A stretch of 64,000 bases of DNA from positions 62,001-126,000 of the forward strand of contig JBFMHP010000019.1 of assembly GCA_040752855.1 (NCBI GenBank), given 5' to 3'. The notes under the pieces are model-generated. The model did no database searches and was not told the DNA's origin. It saw only the letters and a program-made list of their open reading frames with translations. The stretch comes from JBFMHP01 sp040752855 (GTDB lineage Bacteria; Pseudomonadota; Gammaproteobacteria; RBG-16-57-12). The first letter of the stretch is position 1. Every line of letters starts with the position of its first letter. A program made the translations under genes and the position numbers. This document shows, piece after piece, positions 1 to 8,256 of the stretch.

Positions 1-841
1 ATTGCTGCAAGTGCTTTGTGACCTCGGGACTCTCCGCATCTTCTTGAAATTCCGTAAACTTGTAGCGAATCAGCGCCATGGTCCACCGCGTGAGCCAGCC
101 GAGCAGGGCCTCGGGGGACAGCGCCTGGCTCTCTTCCACCGCGGCTACCGGGTGCGTCTTGCCTCGGGCCAACCGATCGAGCACCTTCAGTAGATCGGCA
201 CGCTGCTGCAAAAGTTCAGTCTGCGCGTATTCGAGGGCCCGTAACGGGGCATCGTCGGCCAGGTTCAGGAGCAGATCCGCCTGCTGGGTGGCCACTTGGT
301 GTTGCGAAATCAACCAGGACCGGGTGATGTCGCGCGGCGGGCGCGCGAACAGGATCTTCTGGCAGCGGCTGCGGATGGTCGGCAGCAGGGCGTCGATCTG
401 CGCGGTGATCAGGATCAGGATGGTGCGGGGTGTCGGTTCTTCCAAGGTTTTGAGCAGGCTGTTGGCGGAGGCGGTGTTCATCTTGTCGGCCGGATTGAGC
501 AACACCACCTTGTAACCACCGTACTGGCTGGTCATGGCCAGTTGCGCGGCCAACTCTCGGATCATATCAATGGTGATGCTTTTGCCCTCTTCTTCCGGCG
601 CGCAGACGGTGAAGTCGGGGTGGGTGCCGGCGGCAAACAGCGTACAGCCGCGGCAGCGGCCGCAGGGCTGGCCTTCTGATGTGCGCGCCTCGCACAGCAG
701 ATAGCTGGCGAAGGCCTTGGCCAGTTGCCATTTGCCCATGCCGCGCGCGCCGTAAAAGAGCAGCGCGTGTGGAAGTCTCCCCGCCGCTTCACGCGCGGTG
801 AGCGAGTGCCAGAGGTCCTGCTGCCAAGGGAGCGGCATCAT
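1..841 (-). CDS. holB: DNA polymerase III delta' subunit (HolB), 3' end beyond window
   Basis: This is the clamp-loader delta' subunit of the replicative polymerase, an AAA+ protein that helps load the sliding clamp. The reading frame runs off the window, so only about the first 280 residues are visible. They show a degenerate P-loop (GARGMGK), a zinc-binding cysteine cluster (C-GRC-RGC) and the conserved SLLKTLEEP and RSRCQ (SRC-type) motifs of the gamma/delta' family. Two tandem ATG codons exist (841 and 838). The start lies 3 bp after the tmk stop, so the two genes are co-transcribed, as in E. coli. The family assignment is secure from the motifs and gene order. Confidence 0.93.
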   Translation of the reverse strand, partial: MMPLPWQQDLWHSLTAREAAGRLPHALLFYGARGMGKWQLAKAFASYLLCEARTSEGQPCGRCRGCTLFAAGTHPDFTVCAPEEEGKSITIDMIRELAAQLAMTSQYGGYKVVLLNPADKMNTASANSLLKTLEEPTPRTILILITAQIDALLPTIRSRCQKILFARPPRDITRSWLISQHQVATQQADLLLNLADDAPLRALEYAQTELLQQRADLLKVLDRLARGKTHPVAAVEESQALSPEALLGWLTRWTMALIRYKFTEFQEDAESPEVTKHLQQ

Positions 842-844
842 GGA

Positions 845-1471
845 TCAAGACTCCGCCAGAAAGGCTTGGAGGGTCGCCCGGAGCTGGGCCTGCACCTCAT
901 CGAGCGGGCGGCCGGCATCGATGATGCGGTAACGCCGCGGATGTTGCTTGGCCAATGCCAGATACGCGGCGCGCACCTTTTCGAAAAACTCGGCCTGCTC
1001 CCGTTCAAAACGATCCGGCGCGCTGCGATTGCCCGCCCGTTCCAGGCCTTGGGCAACCGGAAGATCGAGCAGGATGGTCAGATCGGGGCGAAGATCACCT
1101 TGCACCCAGGTCTCGAGTCGGGCGATGCGATCTTGCGGCACGCCCCGCCCGCCGCCCTGATAGGCATAGGTGGCATCGGTAAAACGGTCGCACAGCACGT
1201 ATTTGCCCTGTGCCAGCGCGGGGGCGATCACCTCGGCGATGTGCTGGGCGCGCGCGGCGAATATCAGCAATAATTCGGTGTCGACGGCCATGGCGGTCTG
1301 CCGGGCGTCGAGCAGCAGGCTGCGGATCTGCTCGCCGAGCGGCGTGCCGCCAGGCTCGCGCGTCATCACCACATCCTTGCCGGCCGCGCTGAGCAGCTCA
1401 CGGATCAGCGCGAGATTGGTGCTCTTGCCCGCCCCTTCGCCGCCTTCAACTGTAATGAACTTACCCTGCAT
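845..1471 (-). CDS. tmk: Thymidylate kinase
   Basis: Phosphorylates dTMP to dTDP with ATP in the dTTP pathway. The 208-residue protein has the usual family length. It carries the Walker A GGEGAGKST at residues 10-18, the DR[FY] motif in CDRFTDATYAYQG, and the TREPGGTPLGE substrate-binding stretch near 37. It starts 6 bp after the mltG stop and is followed 3 bp later by holB. The tmk-holB pairing behind mltG is a standard gammaproteobacterial arrangement, which supports both calls. Confidence 0.97.
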   Translation of the reverse strand: MQGKFITVEGGEGAGKSTNLALIRELLSAAGKDVVMTREPGGTPLGEQIRSLLLDARQTAMAVDTELLLIFAARAQHIAEVIAPALAQGKYVLCDRFTDATYAYQGGGRGVPQDRIARLETWVQGDLRPDLTILLDLPVAQGLERAGNRSAPDRFEREQAEFFEKVRAAYLALAKQHPRRYRIIDAGRPLDEVQAQLRATLQAFLAES

Positions 1472-1477
1472 GTGTCT

Positions 1478-2497
1478 CTATCTCGGCTTGTTGCCTTTGA
1501 GCTGATATTTCACCACGGCTTGATTGTGTTGCTCCAAGGTGGCGGAAAAGGCGTGTGTACCATCGCCGCGGGCGACGAAATACACGGCATCACTGGCATC
1601 GGGATGCAATGCCGCCTTGATGGATTCGCCTCCCGGCAGTGCGATGGGCGTGGGCGGCAGTCCGAATCGGGTGTAGGTATTGTACGGGGTATCGGTGGTG
1701 AGATCATTGCGCCGCAGATTGCCGTCATAGCCCTCGCCTAGGCCATAGATCACCGTGGGATCAGTTTGCAGCCGCATCCGCTTCTGCAATCGGCGCACGA
1801 ACACGCCGGCGATCGCGGGACGTTCCGCCGGCACGGCCGTCTCTTTCTCGATGATCGAGGCCATGATCAGCGCCTCGTAGGGCGTTTTGTACGGCAGTCC
1901 CGCGGCGCGTCCTTCCCAGTAGGTGTTCAGTTGCTGGTCCATCACTTCGTAGGCGCGCTTGAGGAAATCGATATCCGAGAGGCCGCGCGGGAAGTAATAG
2001 GTATCGGGATAAAAGCGCCCTTCGGGATGCTGGCCGGGATGTCCCAGCAGGCTCATCACCTCGGCGGCACTCTTGCCTTCAAGGGTGTGCTTGATGGCCG
2101 GGTGCTGCGCGAGGGCTTGGCGCAACTGGGCGAAGGTCCACCCCTCCACCACGGTGAGCCCATGCTGCATCACCTTGCCCTCGGCCATGTCATCGAGCAG
2201 ATCGAGGGCGGTCATCTTGTTGCTGAGCAGATATTCCCCGCTCTGGATGCGATGGGCCTTGTTCTGCCAGCGCGCCGCCCACGCAAAATAATGCGGGCGG
2301 ATGATGATGCCTTGTTCGAACAATTCGTTGGCGATTCGCTGTACGCTGCTGCCCGGCTTGACCACGAACACCTTGTTTTGTTCGTTGACCACCAGATGGC
2401 GCAGGGTGAAGACCTCGTAGTCTTTCCAGAAGAATCCGACCGCAAGGCTTGCCGCGATGATGAGCAGTCCCAAAAAGCGAAGCAGATGCTTCTTCAT
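1478..2497 (-). CDS. mltG: Endolytic murein transglycosylase MltG
   Basis: Inner-membrane lytic transglycosylase that cleaves nascent glycan strands and sets their length. One N-terminal membrane helix (about residues 5-25) is followed by a LysM-like region and the YceG catalytic domain. The motif ASIIEKE contains the catalytic glutamate (about residue 217). The conserved DPTVIYGLG, TPYNTY and PPTPIALPG blocks follow. I chose the ATG at 2497 because it overlaps the pabC stop as ATGA, which implies translational coupling; a start at 2515 would add six residues. The 339-residue length is normal for the family. Confidence 0.95.
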   Translation of the reverse strand: MKKHLLRFLGLLIIAASLAVGFFWKDYEVFTLRHLVVNEQNKVFVVKPGSSVQRIANELFEQGIIIRPHYFAWAARWQNKAHRIQSGEYLLSNKMTALDLLDDMAEGKVMQHGLTVVEGWTFAQLRQALAQHPAIKHTLEGKSAAEVMSLLGHPGQHPEGRFYPDTYYFPRGLSDIDFLKRAYEVMDQQLNTYWEGRAAGLPYKTPYEALIMASIIEKETAVPAERPAIAGVFVRRLQKRMRLQTDPTVIYGLGEGYDGNLRRNDLTTDTPYNTYTRFGLPPTPIALPGGESIKAALHPDASDAVYFVARGDGTHAFSATLEQHNQAVVKYQLKGNKPR

Positions 2498-3306
2498 GCG
2501 AACTCCGCGATACACGCCGACAACCGGCGGGTGATCGGGCCGACGGCATAGGATTTCAGACTGATGATTTGCTTCACCGGCCAGAGGCCGATGATCGAGT
2601 TGGTCAGAAACACCTCGTCAGCGGCCATGAGATGCGGGGATTGAACGGGTGTGATCATGGTCGGGATACCGTGCGCCTCGGCCTGTTCGAGAACAAGATC
2701 CCGCATGATGCCACGGACGCCGCAGCCTGACAAATCGGGGGTGGTAAGCACACCATCGCGGACCAGAAACAGATTGCTCATGGTCGCCTCGATGAAATTG
2801 TCCTCGGCATCGCGCAGCAGGCCCTCAGTGATCGTCTCGTCCTGCCACTCGTTGCGCGCTAAGATCTGCTCCAGTCGATTGAGATGCTTGATGCCGGCCA
2901 ACGCCGGTTGGCGCGCCAGGCGCAGATCACAGAGGCGCACGCACACGCCCTCGGCCCAGTACGCTGCAGGATAGGTCGGATACGGGTGGAGGCTCAGGAT
3001 GCGGGTCGGTGTAATCGTATCTGGGAGTCGATAGCCGCGCCCGCCGCTGCCGCGCGTGAGGATGATCTTGAGCACGCCACGGGCGCAGTCGTGCGTCAGC
3101 TCCAGCGCCTCATGATGCAGCCGATCGAGATCCGGCAGCGGAATGGCCAGGCGCGCGCAGCCATGTGTCAAACGTGTCATATGGCGCGACCACCATTCGG
3201 GTTGGCCGTCAGTGACGCGGAGGGTTTCAAACAGCCCGTCGCCATAGTGCAGCCCACGATCTTGCGCGGAAATCTGCGTAGCGGGTATGCCGTTGATGAT
3301 CATCAT
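2494..3306 (-). CDS. pabC: Aminodeoxychorismate lyase
   Basis: PLP-dependent fold-type IV enzyme that releases pyruvate from aminodeoxychorismate to give p-aminobenzoate for folate. Visible are the RGLHYGDGLFETLRV start block, the HLNRLEQ block that carries the PLP lysine in this family, and the C-terminal DEVFLTNSIIGLWPV signature. The protein begins MMIING, so either of two adjacent ATGs could be used. It lies downstream of pabB, separated by a palindromic repeat, and overlaps mltG. Branched-chain aminotransferases share the fold, but pabB next door and the motifs favour PabC. Confidence 0.94.
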   Translation of the reverse strand: MMIINGIPATQISAQDRGLHYGDGLFETLRVTDGQPEWWSRHMTRLTHGCARLAIPLPDLDRLHHEALELTHDCARGVLKIILTRGSGGRGYRLPDTITPTRILSLHPYPTYPAAYWAEGVCVRLCDLRLARQPALAGIKHLNRLEQILARNEWQDETITEGLLRDAEDNFIEATMSNLFLVRDGVLTTPDLSGCGVRGIMRDLVLEQAEAHGIPTMITPVQSPHLMAADEVFLTNSIIGLWPVKQIISLKSYAVGPITRRLSACIAEFA

Positions 3307-3343
3307 GGCCTTAGTCTAACAGCCTGCGAAAAAAAGATTTCAG

Positions 3344-3444
3344 TCCCTTCTCCCTTAGGGAGAAGGTTAGGATGAGGGGATAAAACCAGGCGGTTACGGC
3401 ACATTTGTCCCCTCACCCCCGCCCTCTCCCTGGGGGAGAGGGCG
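3344..3444. repeat. Paired REP-like palindromic repeats between pabC and pabB
   Basis: Two related GC-rich palindromes lie in opposite orientation: 3344-3380 (CTTCTCCCTTAGGGAGAAGG core) and 3409-3444 (CCCTCTCCCTGGGGGAGAGGG core), each next to a GATGAGGGG/CCCCTCAC arm. This is the layout of a REP doublet. Transcribed, it can fold into a stable stem-loop between two operon genes. The second unit runs into the 3' end of pabB, so its last codons come from the repeat. Confidence 0.75.
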
Positions 3445-4827
3445 TCTTTCAGCAAACTGCAATTCACAGCCGAGCGCCAGCAGTAAGCCACGCGCCTTGG
3501 CGCGGGTCTCCTGCAATTCCCAGTCGGGCTTGGAATCGGCGACGATGCCGGCGCCCGCGCGCAGCGAGACGGTATTCTTATCGAGGAGAAGCGTGCGAAT
3601 CAGGATATTCAGATCCATGCTGCCGTCGCGATTGAGATAGCCCATCGAGCCGGTGTACGGTCCGCGCGCGCAGCCCTCCAGCTCGGCGATGATCTCCATA
3701 CAGCGCACCTTGGGGCAGCCCGTGATGGTGCCGCCCGGAAATACGGCGCGGATCACTTCACCCGGCGTCACATCCTCGCGCAACTCGCCGCGCACATTCG
3801 AGACGATATGATGGACATGCGCGTAACTTTCCAACGTCATCAATTCATTCACCGCCACGCTGCCGTAACGGCAAATCCGCCCGAGATCATTGCGCTCCAG
3901 ATCGATGAGCATGATATGTTCGGCCCGCTCCTTGGGATGTTGAATCAGTTCCTGGCGCTTGGCGGCATCGTGCGCGGCGTCCTGCCCACGCGGACGCGTG
4001 CCGGCGATGGGTCGTGTCTCGACCGTCCTATTGGTCACCTTGACCAACCGTTCCGGTGAGGAACTGATGATGGCGGTATCGTGATAACGCGCCAGTCCGG
4101 CAAACGGTGCAGGGTTGTGCCGGCAAAGCATTCGATACAACGCCGCCGCGATATCGCCGTCACCGGAAACCTGTGCCTGCCATTGCCGCGAGAGATTCAC
4201 CTGGAACGCATCGCCTGCGACAATGTAATCGATGATCCGCGCCACCGCGGCGGTATAGCGCTCGGCGGGGTCTTCCGTGCATGCGGTGACCGTGATCGGC
4301 GTGTCATCGTGAGCTTTGGATGATTGGAGTTGCCGCACGTCCTGCGTCATCTGATCGAGCAACGTTTCACTGCCCTGCTCGGCCACCAACAGCAATTGTT
4401 GCGCGGCGTGATCCCATACCATCGCCGCCGGGATGCGGGTGGCGAAGGCCGTGGGCAACGCCTGCGTGGAGCGCGCCAGGTTCAAGGTCGGCTCGATTTG
4501 CTGAGCGAGTTCATAACTCAGATACACAAACCATCCGCCTCGAAACGGCGGGTGAACTCGATCGCTGCGCGCAACGGCGTGCGCCGCGTGCTGTTGATCC
4601 AGCGCGTGCAGGAAATCCGCGCCGCTCAGCGGATCGTCGAGTGTCAGCACCTCGCCGGGGAAGGCAAACAGGATGTCATAGCGCGCGTTTTCCGTGCCGT
4701 GCGCGACACTCTGCAACAGATAGGGATAGCGTGCCGGAGATTGCGCCGCGAGCGCCGCGAGGTTGATCTTTTCGCCGAGGGGACGGACGATGCAGTCATC
4801 CAGTTCAAGATCGGAGTGGCGTTTCAT
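3394..4827 (-). CDS. pabB: Aminodeoxychorismate synthase component I
   Basis: Converts chorismate and ammonia to 4-amino-4-deoxychorismate for folate synthesis. The 477-residue protein has an N-terminal anthranilate-synthase-I-like domain and a chorismate-binding domain with AGDAFQVNLSRQ, SSSPERLV, ETRPIAGTRPRG, ERNDLGRI, FPGGTITGCPK and GPYTGSMGY. The PIAGT motif is typical of PabB rather than TrpE (PIKGT in some PabB). The conserved fold ends near LLALGCEL, and the last 15 or so residues (rich in P, G and E) are encoded by a REP-like repeat. No pabA is adjacent, so the amidotransferase partner must be elsewhere. Confidence 0.93.
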   Translation of the reverse strand: MKRHSDLELDDCIVRPLGEKINLAALAAQSPARYPYLLQSVAHGTENARYDILFAFPGEVLTLDDPLSGADFLHALDQQHAAHAVARSDRVHPPFRGGWFVYLSYELAQQIEPTLNLARSTQALPTAFATRIPAAMVWDHAAQQLLLVAEQGSETLLDQMTQDVRQLQSSKAHDDTPITVTACTEDPAERYTAAVARIIDYIVAGDAFQVNLSRQWQAQVSGDGDIAAALYRMLCRHNPAPFAGLARYHDTAIISSSPERLVKVTNRTVETRPIAGTRPRGQDAAHDAAKRQELIQHPKERAEHIMLIDLERNDLGRICRYGSVAVNELMTLESYAHVHHIVSNVRGELREDVTPGEVIRAVFPGGTITGCPKVRCMEIIAELEGCARGPYTGSMGYLNRDGSMDLNILIRTLLLDKNTVSLRAGAGIVADSKPDWELQETRAKARGLLLALGCELQFAERRPLPQGEGGGEGTNVP

Positions 4828-4844
4828 CGGCGCAGAAAGAGGTC

Positions 4845-4860
4845 GGGGGCTGCCGCCCCC
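4845..4860 (-). terminator. Short GC hairpin between fabF and pabB
   Basis: GGGGGC-TGCC-GCCCCC forms a 6-bp GC stem with a 4-nt loop in the 40-bp gap between fabF and pabB. No T-run follows in the transcribed direction, so it is more likely a processing or pause structure than a full terminator. Confidence 0.4.
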
Positions 4861-4867
4861 GCCGTAT

Positions 4868-6109
4868 TCAACTCAGTTTGCTGAAGATCAGCGTACCGTT
4901 GGTGCCGCCGAAGCCGAAGGAGTTCGACATCGCCACATCGATCTTCATCTGGCGCGCTTCATGCGGAACGTAGTCCAGATCGCAGCCCTCGTCCGGATTG
5001 TCGAGGTTGATGGTCGGCGGCGCGACCTGGTCGCGGATCGCCAGTACCGAGAACACCGCCTCGATGCCGCCGGCGGCGCCCAGCAGATGACCGGTCATCG
5101 ATTTGGTCGAACTCATCGCCAGCTTATAGGCGTGATCGCCGAAGGCCGCCTTCACCGCCATAGTCTCGGCGATATCACCGGCCGGGGTCGAAGTGCCGTG
5201 CGCATTGACGTAATCGATCTGCGTGGCATTGAGCTTGCCGTTACGCAGTGCATTGAGCATGCAACGCTTGGCCCCTTCGCCGCCTTCCGAGGGTTGGGTC
5301 ATGTGATAGGCGTCGCCGCTCATGCCGTAGCCGGTCAATTCGGCATAGATGCGCGCGCCGCGCTTCTTGGCGTGTTCGTATTCTTCCAGCACCACCACAC
5401 CGGCGCCGTCACTGAGCACGAAGCCATCACGGTCCTTGTCCCACGGGCGGCTGGCGCGCTCGGGGTCGTCATTGCGGCTGGAGAGCGCGCGTGCCGCGGC
5501 GAAACCGCCGAGGCCGCACTCGGAGGTCGCCATCTCGGCGCCGCCGGCGATCATCACATCGGCATCGCCGTATTCAATGATACGTGCGGCATCACCGATG
5601 CTGTGGGTGCCGGTCGCACAGGCGGTGACCAGGGCGATGTTCGGTCCTTTCATGCCGTACATGATGGACAGATTGCCGGAGATCATGTTGATGATGTTGC
5701 TCGGTACGAAGAACGGGGAGATCTTACGCGGTCCCCCTTTCATGAAGGCATCATGGCCCTTCTCAATGCCCGGCAGGCCGCCGATACCCGAACCGATCGC
5801 CACGCCGATCATCTCGGCATTCTGCTCGGTGACCACGAGACCCGAGTCTTCGATCGCCTCTTTCGCCGCGGCGATTCCGTAGTGAATGAAGGGATCCATC
5901 TTGCGGGCATCCTTGGGCGACATGTATTTGCTCACGTCGAAGTTCTTCACCGAACCGCCGAAGCGCGTGGAAAACTCGCTTACGTCGAATCCGGTGAGCG
6001 GGGCAATGCCACTTTTGCCGTTGAGAATATTGTCCCAGCATTCTTTGACTGTCAGCCCGACGGGCGAAACCATACCCAGACCGGTGACAACTACACGTCG
6101 CTTAGCCAC
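4868..6109 (-). CDS. fabF: Beta-ketoacyl-ACP synthase II
   Basis: Elongating condensing enzyme of type II fatty-acid synthesis, joining malonyl-ACP to acyl-ACP. It is 413 residues, the normal length. The catalytic triad is visible: C164 in TACATGTHS, H304 in NAHGTSTPAGD and H341 in TGHLLGAAGG, with K336 nearby. The C-terminal SNSFGFGGTNG loop is intact. It lies downstream of acpP beyond a strong hairpin, the usual acpP-fabF order, and upstream of pabB. FabB is the alternative, but the context and sequence favour FabF. Confidence 0.97.
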   Translation of the reverse strand: MAKRRVVVTGLGMVSPVGLTVKECWDNILNGKSGIAPLTGFDVSEFSTRFGGSVKNFDVSKYMSPKDARKMDPFIHYGIAAAKEAIEDSGLVVTEQNAEMIGVAIGSGIGGLPGIEKGHDAFMKGGPRKISPFFVPSNIINMISGNLSIMYGMKGPNIALVTACATGTHSIGDAARIIEYGDADVMIAGGAEMATSECGLGGFAAARALSSRNDDPERASRPWDKDRDGFVLSDGAGVVVLEEYEHAKKRGARIYAELTGYGMSGDAYHMTQPSEGGEGAKRCMLNALRNGKLNATQIDYVNAHGTSTPAGDIAETMAVKAAFGDHAYKLAMSSTKSMTGHLLGAAGGIEAVFSVLAIRDQVAPPTINLDNPDEGCDLDYVPHEARQMKIDVAMSNSFGFGGTNGTLIFSKLS

Positions 6110-6151
6110 TATCCATCCTCACAAAAATTATTCGAGATCAAAATAGCGAGA

Positions 6152-6182
6152 GGCCGCAACCACTAGCACCTAGTGGGCGGCC
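6152..6182 (-). terminator. Strong hairpin between acpP and fabF
   Basis: GGCCGC-aa-CCACTAG-cac-CTAGTGG-g-CGGCC forms an almost perfect stem of about 12 bp in the 94-bp acpP-fabF gap. No clear U-run follows, so I read it as an attenuator or mRNA 3'-end protector that would leave acpP message in excess over fabF. That reading is inference. Confidence 0.55.
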
Positions 6183-6203
6183 CCCGATCGGTTCAAAGCC
6201 TGA

Positions 6204-6437
6204 TTATGAGTGTGCCTTGATATAATTGACGGCTTCTTGGACCGTCGTGATCTTCTCTGCATCTTCGTCCGGGATCTCGGTTTCGAACTCTTCTTCCAGA
6301 GCCATTACCAGTTCCACTGTATCCAGGGAATCAGCGCCAAGGTCATCAACGAAAGACGCTGTGAGCGTGACTTCTTCTTCTTTTACGCCCAGTTGTTCTA
6401 CAACGATTTTCTTGACGCGTTCCTCAATGCTACTCAT
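6204..6437 (-). CDS. acpP: Acyl carrier protein
   Basis: Small acidic carrier that holds fatty-acyl chains on a 4'-phosphopantetheine arm. The 77-residue protein starts MSSIEERVKK, closely matching the E. coli N-terminus. The prosthetic-group serine is S37 in GADSLDTVELV, and helix II/III has the usual acidic FETEIPDEDAEKI. I chose the start at 6437 because an upstream in-frame ATG (6455) would add six residues absent from the family. It sits between fabG and fabF, with hairpins on both sides. Confidence 0.97.
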   Translation of the reverse strand: MSSIEERVKKIVVEQLGVKEEEVTLTASFVDDLGADSLDTVELVMALEEEFETEIPDEDAEKITTVQEAVNYIKAHS

Positions 6438-6514
6438 GACGGATATATCCTCCAAAAGGTTAAGACTATAGCAGCTTTCGCTGCGCCGGTATTGTAAAGG
6501 TAACTTTCCCAGGA

Positions 6515-6546
6515 AGCCAGCGTTTGGGACTGCTTTCCCGCTGGCT
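6515..6546 (-). terminator. Hairpin overlapping the fabG stop
   Basis: Perfect 8-bp arms AGCCAGCG / CGCTGGCT flank a 16-nt loop. The first arm in the transcribed direction begins at the fabG stop codon. There is no strong U-run. It probably separates or stabilises the fabG and acpP segments of the operon message. Confidence 0.45.
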
Positions 6547-7289
6547 CAGCTCATGTACATCCCACCGTTGACGTGCAAGGTCAGACCGGTAATGTACGCC
6601 GCCCCCTCCGAGGCCAGAAAACCCACGGCCGCGGCGATTTCCCGCGGCTGCCCGAGCCGGTTCAAGGGAATTTCCTTGAGCAGCGCGTCGCGTTGGGCCT
6701 CAGGCAAGGCACGGGTCATGTCGGTGTCGATGAAACCGGGGGCGACGGCATTGACGGTGATACCGCGAGAGCCGACTTCACGGGCCAAGGCCTTGGTGAA
6801 ACCGATGATGCCGGCCTTTGCCGCCGCATAATTGGTCTGTCCGGCATTGCCCATGGCGCCGACCACCGAGGTGATACTGATGATGCGGCCCTTCTTGGCC
6901 TTCATCATGCTGCGCAGGCAGGCCTTGCTCAGTCGATAGACCGATGACAGATTGGTCTCGATGATATCCATCCACTCTTCGTCCTTCATGCGCATCAGAA
7001 GATTGTCGCGGGTGATGCCGGCATTGTTCACCAGGATACTGGGCATGCCAAATTGCGTTTCCATCTTGGCGAGCATCTCGTCGATCGAAACCTGATCGGC
7101 GACATTGAGCACCATGCCGCAACCCCTGATTCCATTCTCATTCAAATACTTGGTGATATTTTCTGCACCAGATTCTGAGGTCGCGGTACCAATAACGATA
7201 GCACCTGCGCCACCCAATTCCAAGGCGATGGCCTTGCCGATGCCGCGGCTTGCGCCGGTAACCAATGCGATTTCATTTGTCAGACTCAT
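6546..7289 (-). CDS. fabG: 3-oxoacyl-ACP reductase
   Basis: NADPH-dependent short-chain reductase that reduces beta-ketoacyl-ACP. The Rossmann motif TGASRGIGKA lies at residues 11-20, NNAG at 88-91, and the catalytic S141, Y154 and K158 are in place (YAAAKAG). I chose the start at 7289 (MSLTNEIALVTG) over 7322 because it follows the fabD stop by 10 bp and gives the usual length of 247 residues. The C-terminus LHVNGGMYMS is typical. Confidence 0.97.
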   Translation of the reverse strand: MSLTNEIALVTGASRGIGKAIALELGGAGAIVIGTATSESGAENITKYLNENGIRGCGMVLNVADQVSIDEMLAKMETQFGMPSILVNNAGITRDNLLMRMKDEEWMDIIETNLSSVYRLSKACLRSMMKAKKGRIISITSVVGAMGNAGQTNYAAAKAGIIGFTKALAREVGSRGITVNAVAPGFIDTDMTRALPEAQRDALLKEIPLNRLGQPREIAAAVGFLASEGAAYITGLTLHVNGGMYMS

Positions 7290-7299
7290 GTGCTTCTCC

Positions 7300-8226
7300 T
7301 CAACCTGCCAATGACTCATCAACCGAGGCGGTATCGTAGATGGCCGTAGAGGCCATCGCCTTGTCGATGCGTTTGTTCAGCCCGGCCAGAACCTTGCCCG
7401 GACCACATTCGATGACACGCGTCACACCTTGGGACGCCATGCTTTGAATGGTTTCCACCCAGCGCACCGGACGGTAAAGTTGGCGCGCCAAGGCATCGCG
7501 GATCGCATCCGGTGAGGTCACGACCTTTACATCCACATTATTGATGACCGGGATGGCCGGAGGCGCGATCGCGATACGCGCCAGCTGCTCTTTCAGTTTT
7601 TCCGCGGCCGGTTCCATCAATGAGCAATGCGACGGCACGCTGACCGGAAGCAACAAGGCGCGCTTGGCCCCGGCCTGTTTCATCAGTTCGACCGCCCGCT
7701 CCACCGCCGTCTTTTTGCCGGCGATCACGACCTGACCCGGGGAGTTGAAATTCACCGCGGAGACCACCTCGCCGTGGCCGGCCTGGGCACAGCCGTCGAT
7801 CACCTGCTCATCGGTCAGGCCGAGAATCGCCGCCATCGCGCCCTCGCCCGCCGGAACGGCCTGTTGCATCAGACGCCCACGCTCGGCCACCAACTGGATG
7901 GCATCGGTAAACCCGAGTGCGCCGGCGCATACCAGCGCGGTGTATTCACCCAGGCTATGGCCGGCCATCAAGGTCGGTTTTGCACCGCCCTTCTGCTGCC
8001 ATACGCGCCAAGTCGCCATGCCCGCCGCCAGCATCGCCGGCTGAGTCACCGCGGTTTGATTGAGCTTGTCTTCGGGCCCCTGCTGCACCACCGCCCACAG
8101 GTCGTAGCCGAGTCGGTCGGAGGCCTCGGCAAAGGTCTGCGTGACGACAGGATAATTTCGCGCCAAATCGGCGAGCATGCCGATGGATTGCGATCCCTGA
8201 CCAGGAAAAACGAAGGCTAATGACAT
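7300..8226 (-). CDS. fabD: Malonyl-CoA:ACP transacylase
   Basis: Loads malonyl groups from CoA onto ACP. The 308-residue protein has the normal length, starts with the FPGQGSQ motif and has the nucleophile S91 in GHSLGEYTAL. The conserved Q at the oxyanion hole (QGSQ), the VPSHCSLM block with the catalytic histidine and the C-terminal ECGPGKVLAGL are all present. It lies between fabH and fabG, as in E. coli. Confidence 0.97.
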   Translation of the reverse strand: MSLAFVFPGQGSQSIGMLADLARNYPVVTQTFAEASDRLGYDLWAVVQQGPEDKLNQTAVTQPAMLAAGMATWRVWQQKGGAKPTLMAGHSLGEYTALVCAGALGFTDAIQLVAERGRLMQQAVPAGEGAMAAILGLTDEQVIDGCAQAGHGEVVSAVNFNSPGQVVIAGKKTAVERAVELMKQAGAKRALLLPVSVPSHCSLMEPAAEKLKEQLARIAIAPPAIPVINNVDVKVVTSPDAIRDALARQLYRPVRWVETIQSMASQGVTRVIECGPGKVLAGLNKRIDKAMASTAIYDTASVDESLAG

Positions 8227-8256
8227 TGATCAACCCTTATTGATGTAATTGGTGAA

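Noticed and set aside
4763..6166. A 467-codon plus-strand frame opposite fabF
   Set aside because: It is fully antisense to a fabF gene with intact catalytic residues and has no domain or ribosome-site support; high-GC third positions keep the opposite frame open.
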